Shown here piece by piece: positions 30,575 through 38,295 of a stretch of DNA of 64,000 bases; position 1 is the stretch's first letter, and each line of letters starts with the position of its first letter. Under the pieces are notes generated by a model. The model did no database searches. It was given only the letters and a program-made list of their open reading frames with translations, and was not told where the DNA came from. The stretch lies in assembly GCA_030949405.1 (NCBI GenBank), contig JAUZSN010000002.1, positions 1,240,001 through 1,304,000 on the forward strand. Reading direction: 5' to 3'. The stretch is from Methylococcales bacterium (GTDB lineage Bacteria > Pseudomonadota > Gammaproteobacteria > Methylococcales > Methylomonadaceae). The position numbers and the translations under genes are program-made.

Positions 30575-31654
30575 TTAAGACGTTTTTTCAAATTCTGCCA
30601 TAAACTCAATGAGGGCATCAATTCCAGAATCCGTCATTGCATTATAGATACTTGCACGCATTCCTCCAACAAGGCGATGACCTTTCAATCCCACTAATCT
30701 ATTGGCCGTTGCGCCCGCTAAAAAGGCTTTATCTAAGGCCGCATCATTTAGAACAAAAGGGATGTTCATTCGTGAACGATGAATCGTATTAACGGGGTTT
30801 GAATATAAGGTTGAATTATCAATCGCGTGATAAAGTTTAGTTGCTTGAGCTTTATTTTGCTTTTCTATTGCAGCCACACCGCCTTGTGCTTTTAACCATT
30901 TCATCACTAAGCCCACTAAATACCAGTTATAGGTTGCAGGGGTATTTAACATTGAATCATTTTTAGCTTGTTTCGCGTAATCAAATATGTCGGGAAGGGA
31001 TGGATCGACCTGACCGATTAAATCATCACGAACGATGACCACGGTTACGCCACTCGGCCCCATATTTTTTTGTGTGCCAGCATAAATAAGGCCATAACGA
31101 CTCACATCCACGGAGCGCGATAGAATGTTAGATGACATATCACAGACTAATGGAATGTCTTTAATTTCAGGGATGGTTTGAAACTCAACCCCTTGAATGG
31201 TTTCATTGCTGGTGTAATGTAAGTAAGCGGCATCGGAATCAAGCGTCCATTCACTTAGCGCGGGAATATCGGTAAAGTTTGATTCTTCCCCTGTTGCCGA
31301 AAGAATGACATCACAATAGTTTTTTGCGGCCTTTATGGCTTTGGTTGACCACGCGCCTGTGTTAACGTAACAAGCTTTGGTTTTACCGCGTAAAATATTT
31401 TGAGGAATAAAAGAAAACTGACCCGTCGCGCCGCCTTGGAGAAATAAGACTTTATAATTATCAGGAATAGCAAGGAGTTCAATTAAATCGGCTTTAAAGG
31501 CTTCGGCGATTGACATAAACTCTTTACCGCGATGACTCATTTCCATGACGGATAGGCCACTGCCCTGCCAATCTAATAATTCTGTTTGAGCTTGTTTTAA
31601 AACGTCTTCTGGAAGTACCGAAGGGCCTGCGCTAAAATTAAATGCTCTTGACAT
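30575..31654 (-). CDS. serC: Phosphoserine aminotransferase
   Basis: PLP enzyme of serine (and pyridoxine) synthesis, 359 residues. Start region FNFSAGPSVLPEDVL, the PLP lysine in YAGTQKNMGPSG and the C-terminal GHRLVGGMRASIYNA are diagnostic. First gene of the serC-pheA unit. Confidence 0.96.
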   Translation of the reverse strand: MSRAFNFSAGPSVLPEDVLKQAQTELLDWQGSGLSVMEMSHRGKEFMSIAEAFKADLIELLAIPDNYKVLFLQGGATGQFSFIPQNILRGKTKACYVNTGAWSTKAIKAAKNYCDVILSATGEESNFTDIPALSEWTLDSDAAYLHYTSNETIQGVEFQTIPEIKDIPLVCDMSSNILSRSVDVSRYGLIYAGTQKNMGPSGVTVVIVRDDLIGQVDPSLPDIFDYAKQAKNDSMLNTPATYNWYLVGLVMKWLKAQGGVAAIEKQNKAQATKLYHAIDNSTLYSNPVNTIHRSRMNIPFVLNDAALDKAFLAGATANRLVGLKGHRLVGGMRASIYNAMTDSGIDALIEFMAEFEKTS

Positions 31655-32215
31655 TAATAGGATTCCTTACGTTGAATGTTAAATAAAAATAAATGGGGAT
31701 AGTGTAGCATGTATTTTTTGATAAGAATCAAGTGGAGTATAAGCTTAGGGTGTTTTTTAACAGGGCCTAGTAATTTTTGTGAATGATGGTTTTATTTTAA
31801 CGTTAAATGGGGTGGTATTGGTTACCCTATACATTTTTTTCAAGTGAAGAACGTTTGTTATTTTTTATTTAATGAGAACGTGTGAACTCTTTAGACCTAA
31901 CAGCTAGAGAACGGGGTTGATTATTTTTAAAAATGAGTGATTTTTATGACGGTAATTGCTTACAAACACACGATAGAATAAGGGTTTTATTGTTTGAATA
32001 AAATCTGTATTTTTAACGTTTTCAGGTTGAATATCAGGTTTAATTGAGTTTAAAATAGCGGGGTGAATCAGTTTTTTTGTGGTTTAAAAAAAATGATAGA
32101 AATAGATTTTAGTATTTTAATACTCTTTAAGAACAGAGCTACTTGCCACGGTTCCTTATTTAATTTAGAGTACCCTTAAAGTTATTATGTGAGTTTTTAA
32201 AATGAGATTTAGAAT
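31655..32215. other. Long intergenic region before the TonB receptor
   Basis: 561 bp, AT-rich, between divergent serC and the TonB-dependent receptor gene. No ORF, tRNA or clear hairpin is visible. It must contain the promoters of both genes and marks the left edge of the accessory island. Confidence 0.4.
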
Positions 32216-34213
32216 ATGTACAAGCAAACAGTCAGTTTATTATTATTAGTCGCGGTAAACTGCCCTCTTTATGCCGATAATCAGCTAGAAGATGACGTGT
32301 CAATGGAGGAGTTGATAGGTAAGTCTTTTGAAGAAATAGGACAGTATGTCACAACAGCTTCTAAGATGAAGGAAAAAGTAAGTAAATCTGTTGCGACAAC
32401 AACTGTTATTGAGCAAAAACAAATTAAAGAAATGGGCGCGCGTAATCTATTAGATATTTTAAAAACTGTGCCTGGTTTTGGCGTTACTCAATCAATTCTA
32501 GGTACTCGTCAAATTGAAGTACGTGGTATTAGAACGAATAATTCAGAAAAAATACTATTTCTACTCAATGGTCACCCACTTGATCATCAGTTATTAGGAG
32601 CAACTAGTAATTTAACCTACGAAGACCTACCCGTTGGTACGATTAAACGGATAGAAATTGTACGTGGATCTAGTTCAGCATTGTATGGTGCGAATGCTTT
32701 CATGGCGGTAGTTAATATTATTACCCAAAACGCTAAAGATTTGGATGGTTTTCATGCATCTGCTGGAATAGGTAGTTTTGACACTCAACAATACCAAGTT
32801 TCTTGGGGAAAACTATTTGACAATGGTTTTGAAGCAGCTTTGCATTTTAATTATGCTGATACTAATGGTATTGACTCCCCACTTTATACAGATAATTCTC
32901 GTACACTATTGGGAACAAGTAAGCTTACGGAAGAGCGTATTGATTTTGAATGGCAATTAGCTTACGAAGACTTTAAATTTGATGGTCGGTATATAAATAA
33001 AAAACAAGGCACGTTTTTTGGAATTACAAATATTCTTAGTGATGATAAAGCAGAGCAAGATTTTAGTAACTACTTTCTTAAATTAAGTCGTGAATGGAAA
33101 ATTAACAATTCATTTACATTGGACACACAACTTTTCTACGATTCTTTTGACTATGATGTTACGTGGAATATTGCTCCAGATACATATCTTTTTCCCCGTT
33201 TTTCTGATACTCGTCTTGGGGGAGAGCTTGTAGCTACCTATGTTTTTAACAACACTCAAACACTAATAGTAGGAGCTTCTTACGCAGAAGAATCACATGA
33301 AAACCTTAAAGATAAAATAGGGCGAACTTATTCTTCTTCAATCGATGTGCCTCATACCTCAGCAGAATACAAACGTAGTCGTTGGGGGGTTTACATGCAA
33401 GATGTTTGGGATCCAATTAAGGATTTTCGTTTAACTGTAGGTCTGCGCTATGATGAATACAGTGATTTTGGTGGCACATTAAACCCGAGAGTGGGGTTTA
33501 ATTGGGAATTTAGTGAAGGTTATTCATTACGATTTTCTTATGGAACAGCTTATCGCCCACCATCTGTTGGAGAATTAACCTTAAAAAATAACCCCGTTAT
33601 ACTTGGTAACTCTGCACTTACTCCTGAATTAGTAGAAACACTTGAAGGAGGAGTTATTATACAACCAATAAAAGGATTAACACTTCAAGCAACATATTAC
33701 TATACTGACATAAATAAAATTATTACTCCCACAGGAACACTGACTCTACAAACTTATAACAATACAGGTCATATCATCACACAAGGCGTTGAAACTGAAA
33801 TTCGTTATAATTTTATGGACGATTTTTTTAATGGTTCTTATTTGAGTGCTAATGGTGTATGGCAAAATAGTATACAATTGGATCGCCAGTTAGCTGATGT
33901 CCCACGTTATCGAGTTAATTTAATGGCTAATTGGGCTATTGATAAAACATGGAGTAGCTTTGCACATGTACTGATTAAAAGTAGTACACCACGAAACTTA
34001 GGTGATACACGTGATGATCTGGCAGGTTATGCAGTGGTTAACCTAGGAATACTAGGAAAAAACCTTTTTAATAAACAATTTGACATTGGATTTAATATTC
34101 ATAATTTATTGAATAAAAAATATTATGATCCAGCTCCACAAAACTTAGATTTTGTAGGTGACTTTCAAGCAGAAGGAATTAGTTTTCTTGGTCATATAGA
34201 TGTACATTTTTGA
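32216..34213 (+). CDS. TonB-dependent outer-membrane receptor
   Basis: 665 residues with a signal peptide (about 1-20), a plug domain (about 55-165: VATTTVIEQKQIKEMGARNLLDIL, VEVRGI-type IEVRGIRTN, RIEIVRGSSSALYGANAFMAVVNIIT) and a 22-strand beta-barrel ending in ...ISFLGHIDVHF with a C-terminal aromatic residue. It resembles the CirA/BtuB type, but the ligand (siderophore, cobalamin or other) cannot be read from sequence. It lies 215 bp upstream of the geosmin synthase gene on the same strand; a functional link is unproven. Confidence 0.88.
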   Translation: MYKQTVSLLLLVAVNCPLYADNQLEDDVSMEELIGKSFEEIGQYVTTASKMKEKVSKSVATTTVIEQKQIKEMGARNLLDILKTVPGFGVTQSILGTRQIEVRGIRTNNSEKILFLLNGHPLDHQLLGATSNLTYEDLPVGTIKRIEIVRGSSSALYGANAFMAVVNIITQNAKDLDGFHASAGIGSFDTQQYQVSWGKLFDNGFEAALHFNYADTNGIDSPLYTDNSRTLLGTSKLTEERIDFEWQLAYEDFKFDGRYINKKQGTFFGITNILSDDKAEQDFSNYFLKLSREWKINNSFTLDTQLFYDSFDYDVTWNIAPDTYLFPRFSDTRLGGELVATYVFNNTQTLIVGASYAEESHENLKDKIGRTYSSSIDVPHTSAEYKRSRWGVYMQDVWDPIKDFRLTVGLRYDEYSDFGGTLNPRVGFNWEFSEGYSLRFSYGTAYRPPSVGELTLKNNPVILGNSALTPELVETLEGGVIIQPIKGLTLQATYYYTDINKIITPTGTLTLQTYNNTGHIITQGVETEIRYNFMDDFFNGSYLSANGVWQNSIQLDRQLADVPRYRVNLMANWAIDKTWSSFAHVLIKSSTPRNLGDTRDDLAGYAVVNLGILGKNLFNKQFDIGFNIHNLLNKKYYDPAPQNLDFVGDFQAEGISFLGHIDVHF

Positions 34214-34428
34214 TTTCTACTCATTACATAAAAATATCTGTTTTTAATTTCCATAGCTTGTAGGGGGATGAGTACACTAAAAGAGTTATAAATAAAATAT
34301 AAAATAATTATTAAGAGATACTAAAGCGTCTTAATTTTTATTTTGTTAGTATTTAAACTATTGTTTGTGTATAAGTTGAGATTTTATACGAACAATAATC
34401 TTTAAAAATATTAGTTAGGTATAAATAA

Positions 34429-36768
34429 ATGCAACCTTTTGAATTACCAGATTTTTATTCGCCTTGGCCTGCACGAATAAACTCAAACCTAAATTCTGCA
34501 CGGATACATTCTAAAGCATGGGCTTATGAAATGGGCATACTTGGCTCAGAAGAGGATGCAAAAAGTTTAAATATTTGGGATGAACGTACTTTTGATGCTC
34601 ATGACTATGCTTTACTATGTTCTTATATTCATCCCGATGCCCCAGAAGCTGAGCTTAACCTAATAACTAATTGGTATGTTTGGATATTTTTTTTCGACGA
34701 TCATTTTTTAGAAATATATAAACGTAGTCATGACATAACGGGAGCAAAAGAATATCTTGATCGCTTACCTTCCTTTATGCCTATACATCCTATAGAATCA
34801 GTACCGATTCCAACAAACCCTGTAGAGAATGGATTAGCAAATTTATGGCCGCTTACTGCATTTACTAAATCAGAACAATGGCGAGTACGTTTTTTTGATA
34901 ATACTAAGAATCAATTTGATGCTTCTTTATGTGAACTTGCTAATATTAACCAAGAGAGAATACCTAACCCCATCGAATTTATTGAAATGCGAAGAGTAGT
35001 TGGTGGCGCATTGTGGTCATCTGACCTCACTGAACATGCCATGTTTGTGGAAATATCTGCTGAAATTACAACCACTCGCTCAATACGTGTATTGAAAGAT
35101 AGTTTTGCTGATGCAGTGCATTTACGTAATGATATATTCTCTTACCAAAGAGAAATAGAAGAGGAAGGTGAAAATTCAAATTGTGTTTTAGTATTTGAAA
35201 AATTTTTCAATATTGGAGTGCAACATGCTGTCAATATTACTAATGATTTACTTACATCTAGATTGCAACAATTTGAGCATACAGCAATTACCGAGTTGCC
35301 ATTACTTATCGAAAGGTATGCGATAGATTCAGCAGAATATGCTGAAATTATTTTATTTGTTAAAGGACTTCAAGATTTTCAATCAGGTGCTCACGAATGG
35401 CATATGCGTTCTAGTCGCTACATGAATAAAAAGACGAATACAAGTGGGTCAACAGGGCTAGGTACATCAGCGGTTGATATTAATTCTTTATATGGGTCTC
35501 TAGGTCTAGCACGGTTCAAAAACTATACTCATACTCATTATCAGTCTGTAGGCTCGACTACATTGCCAAATTTTTATATGCCCTTCTCTACGAGCTTAAA
35601 TCCTCATTTAAAGGCAGCCCAAAAACACTCAAAAGATTGGGCGAAACAAATGGGAATGCTAGATCCTTTACGTAATAGACCTGATATTTTTGTTTGGGAT
35701 GAGCGTAAATTTGATGCGGGTGGCTTGGCTTTATACAGTGCGTTAATTTGTCCAAATTCTTCAGTCTCTCAATTGAAACAGATAGCATCTTGGGTGACTT
35801 GGGGAACTTATGTGGATGATTATTTCACACGGTTATACGCTGGAGTCCATTATGATATGGTAGGAGCTAAAATTTTTGTTGCTAGATTAGCTGATTTCAT
35901 GCCAGTCAACTCGGCTAGGGCTATGCCTGTTGCGACTAATCCTGTAGAATTTGGGCTATTGGACTTATGGAGTAATTCCACTAAAAAATTATCTAACGAT
36001 AATTGTTGCTCATTATGCTCTACTATTAAAGACTTTGTTGAAAGTATGTTATGGGAACTTGCAAACCATATACAAAATAAAATTCCAGATCCTGTAGATT
36101 ATGTTGAGATGCGTAGAAAAACATATGGTTGGGAATTGATAAAAATGTTTACTCAGCAGGTAGATCAAAATGAAGGTATTTTATCTAAAGTATATCGTAC
36201 GAGAACAATGCAGGAAATAAGCAATGTAGCAATTGATTATATTTGGCTAACTAATGATATTTTTTCATATCAAAAAGAAATAGAATTTGAAGGGGAATTG
36301 CATAATGGGGTATTAGTTGCTCAATGCTTTCTTAATTGCAGTCGAATTCAAGCTGTTAAATTTCTTAATAATTTAATGGTTGCTAGAATGCAACAGTTTG
36401 AATATCTTATTACTAATGACTTGCAAAATATTTTTGAAAAATTCAGCCTAGATGAAAAGAGCCTTGAAAAATTATCAAAATATATTGAAGGGTTACAATA
36501 TTTAATGTGTGGAAATCTTCAATGGCATCTAACGGTAGATCGCTATAAAGAATTCGAATTAAAAAATGAACAAGTGAGGTCAAGAAGACCTATTGAAAAT
36601 TTTTCTGGGTTAGGTATGTCAGCGGCACAAATTACAACATTATTAAAAATAAAAAGAACAGAAGTACCCTCTCTACCCTTAGACCTAAAAATTAATAACA
36701 TAAATTCAGATAAATTAGGTACTTCAGCAATACAAATTATAGATTTATTAAAAAATACTGAACGTTAA
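34429..36768 (+). CDS. geoA: Geosmin synthase, bifunctional germacradienol/geosmin terpene cyclase
   Basis: 779 residues with two class I terpene cyclase domains. The N-domain (about 1-335) has the metal motif DDHFLE (Asp90-Glu95) and NDIFSYQRE (Asn234, Ser238, Glu242), and should turn farnesyl diphosphate into germacradienol. The C-domain (about 375-710) has DDYFT (Asp463, Asp464) and NDIFSYQKE (Asn609, Ser613, Glu617), and should make geosmin. The start FELPDFYSPWPARINSNL and the KGLQDFQSGAHEWHMRSSRYMN block closely match the actinobacterial and cyanobacterial enzymes as I recall them. Odd features: a GLGTSAVDINSL motif in the interdomain linker (343-354) is repeated twice in a C-terminal extension (GLGMSAAQITTLL at 727-739, KLGTSAIQIIDLL at 762-774). 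The gene directly precedes an encapsulin gene. Farnesyl diphosphate would derive from the MEP pathway (ispH is present). Confidence 0.93.
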   Translation: MQPFELPDFYSPWPARINSNLNSARIHSKAWAYEMGILGSEEDAKSLNIWDERTFDAHDYALLCSYIHPDAPEAELNLITNWYVWIFFFDDHFLEIYKRSHDITGAKEYLDRLPSFMPIHPIESVPIPTNPVENGLANLWPLTAFTKSEQWRVRFFDNTKNQFDASLCELANINQERIPNPIEFIEMRRVVGGALWSSDLTEHAMFVEISAEITTTRSIRVLKDSFADAVHLRNDIFSYQREIEEEGENSNCVLVFEKFFNIGVQHAVNITNDLLTSRLQQFEHTAITELPLLIERYAIDSAEYAEIILFVKGLQDFQSGAHEWHMRSSRYMNKKTNTSGSTGLGTSAVDINSLYGSLGLARFKNYTHTHYQSVGSTTLPNFYMPFSTSLNPHLKAAQKHSKDWAKQMGMLDPLRNRPDIFVWDERKFDAGGLALYSALICPNSSVSQLKQIASWVTWGTYVDDYFTRLYAGVHYDMVGAKIFVARLADFMPVNSARAMPVATNPVEFGLLDLWSNSTKKLSNDNCCSLCSTIKDFVESMLWELANHIQNKIPDPVDYVEMRRKTYGWELIKMFTQQVDQNEGILSKVYRTRTMQEISNVAIDYIWLTNDIFSYQKEIEFEGELHNGVLVAQCFLNCSRIQAVKFLNNLMVARMQQFEYLITNDLQNIFEKFSLDEKSLEKLSKYIEGLQYLMCGNLQWHLTVDRYKEFELKNEQVRSRRPIENFSGLGMSAAQITTLLKIKRTEVPSLPLDLKINNINSDKLGTSAIQIIDLLKNTER

Positions 36769-36968
36769 AACGGTTATAGTTTTACTTTTTAGTTTAGTAA
36801 GGTGAAAGTCTCACAAAGTAGAAGTCGGTACTTTAATTTTGAACGTAGTTAGTTAGACGTTTTGGTTTGTTCTTAATCACCTACTATTTTTTCTAGTGAT
36901 TATTAGTATAAAAAACAACTAATTAACTTTAAACGTAGTTAAAACAACATTTTTATATAGAGGTTAAT
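36769..36968 (+). promoter_or_regulatory. 200-bp leader between geoA and the encapsulin gene
   Basis: Contains a short hairpin GTGA-AAGTC-TCAC, an imperfect hairpin TAATCACCTA/TAGTGATTA with a T6 loop, and a twice-occurring GAACGTAGTTAG/AAACGTAGTTAA. It ends in the ribosome-binding site AGAGGTTAAT before ATG 36969. No terminator with a T tail is seen, so readthrough from geoA is possible, but the spacing allows a separate promoter. Confidence 0.35.
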
Positions 36969-37889
36969 ATGGCTGAAAATAATTATTTTAGTAGCGCAGA
37001 TGCGCGTTCAATGGCAGAAGTAACCCAGTCCCCCTTACAATTACAAGGGGTTACTTCGCAATGGTTGTTAAAGGTATTACCGTGGGTTGATGTAACCGCT
37101 GGGGTTTATCAAGTAAATCGTACCGTGTACGATGAAAAGAAGAAAGAAGTTATTCAAACATCATCTGAATGCAATCATGATAAACCTGTTATTACTTTAC
37201 CAAGAACAGCGTCTTTTCCTGAAATGACACCTGCCCCTCGGGTTTATGAGTTAAGTGTTGTGCAAACGATCTTAGGCTTACAATCACGAGCGGTTGATCT
37301 TTATAACGAACCCTTTAATACCAGTTCAACACAAATACAACTTACTATTCAAGCGTTACGTGAGAAACAAGAAAATGAACTAATCAATAATCCTACCTTT
37401 GGTTTATTGGCATCCATTTCTGATAAACAAACTATAAAATCAGCAAACAACCTTCCAACACCCGATGCACTTGATAGATTAATCTCTCTTCGACGTAATA
37501 CACAATTTTTATTTGCACATCCTAAAACTATTACCGCATTCGGAATTGAATGCAATAAAGCTGGATTGATTATTCAAAATATTCCATTAGGCGAGAGTTT
37601 AGTACCATCTTGGCGCGGTATTCCTATCCTTCCTTGTAGTAAGATCCCTGTTAAAAAGGGTAAAAGCTCTATTCTCGCTATGCGTACGGGTGAAGATAAT
37701 GGCGGAGTCGTCGGTTTACGTCCAAAAACCCTTCCTGACCAAGTGGAAGCAGGTATAAACCTTCGTTTTATGGGAATTAATGAGCAATCTATCATTTCTT
37801 ACCTAATCAGTAATTACTTTTCGGTCGCGGTTCTTCTTCCTAATGCCCTCGGTATTCTTAAAGATGTTATCGTGGAAAGCACTGATTAA
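36969..37889 (+). CDS. Family 2 encapsulin nanocompartment shell protein
   Basis: 306 residues resembling SrpI/EshA-type family 2 encapsulins, HK97-fold proteins that self-assemble into icosahedral shells. Diagnostic stretches are TSQWLLKVLPWVDVTAGVYQ (29-48) after an N-terminal arm, FLFAHPKTITAFGIECNKAG (180-199), SWRGIPILPCSKIPV (214-228), AMRTGEDNGGVVGLRP (237-252) and the C-terminal INLRFMGINEQSIISYL (263-279). The family expects a cargo enzyme encoded next door; here the upstream neighbour is geosmin synthase. Terpene-cyclase-linked members (2B) normally carry an inserted cyclic-nucleotide-binding domain. At 306 residues this protein has no room for one and has the length of the 2A type, whose usual cargo is a cysteine desulfurase; none is encoded here. 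Confidence 0.88.
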   Translation: MAENNYFSSADARSMAEVTQSPLQLQGVTSQWLLKVLPWVDVTAGVYQVNRTVYDEKKKEVIQTSSECNHDKPVITLPRTASFPEMTPAPRVYELSVVQTILGLQSRAVDLYNEPFNTSSTQIQLTIQALREKQENELINNPTFGLLASISDKQTIKSANNLPTPDALDRLISLRRNTQFLFAHPKTITAFGIECNKAGLIIQNIPLGESLVPSWRGIPILPCSKIPVKKGKSSILAMRTGEDNGGVVGLRPKTLPDQVEAGINLRFMGINEQSIISYLISNYFSVAVLLPNALGILKDVIVESTD

Positions 37890-38295
37890 ATAACTTCATC
37901 GTGTAAAGTAACGGTTATTAAGTCAAAAGAAACGACTGTATTTTAAGTTGATTTCTTTTTTCCTAATAACCGCTAATAACACATCAATAAACGACGATTT
38001 TTACCCCTATTTACGATAAATTTAACCGTATTTTTACCGATAACATCATCTTCCAACACGTAGTATTTTAATCGACACACCTGCCTCTTATTTTTCACCT
38101 AAACTTAATCATAGTCATCACTTTAGACCCCCATTAAAAAATCCTAACCTGACTTACAATGAAATATTTCCCACTCAAAGTGAATAGGTTATACTGCCTC
38201 TTTATTAAGTCAAGCGTGTCTATTTACCGTGAACATTGAGCCTTGACTAAACAGCTTTTCCATACAATTAGCTCTTTATTTAAGTGAGAAGACTC
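37890..38295. other. Intergenic region with a long hairpin after the encapsulin gene
   Basis: A long imperfect hairpin at 37912-37972 (CGGTTATTA ... TAATAACCG, with an inner AAAAGAAA/TTTCTTTT pairing) lies 20 bp after the encapsulin stop and probably ends the geosmin-encapsulin transcript. The remaining 300 bp hold the promoter of the alpha-2-macroglobulin gene and nothing else that I can name. Confidence 0.5.

Noticed and set aside
36799-36840. Possible group II intron remnant (GGTGAAAGTCTCAC) after geoA
   Set aside because: A single short resemblance to intron domain I sequence; no domain V hairpin, no RT and no boundaries are visible.
32216-37889. 2-methylisoborneol pathway instead of geosmin
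   Set aside because: That pathway needs a single-domain cyclase and a geranyl diphosphate methyltransferase; here the cyclase has two domains matching geosmin synthase, and no such methyltransferase is adjacent. The DUF938 methyltransferase at 52762 is distant and of another type.
38284-38295. GTG start for the alpha-2-macroglobulin gene
   Set aside because: The GTG lies in the ribosome-binding stretch GTGAGAAGA of the ATG at 38296, and the signal peptide begins at that ATG.
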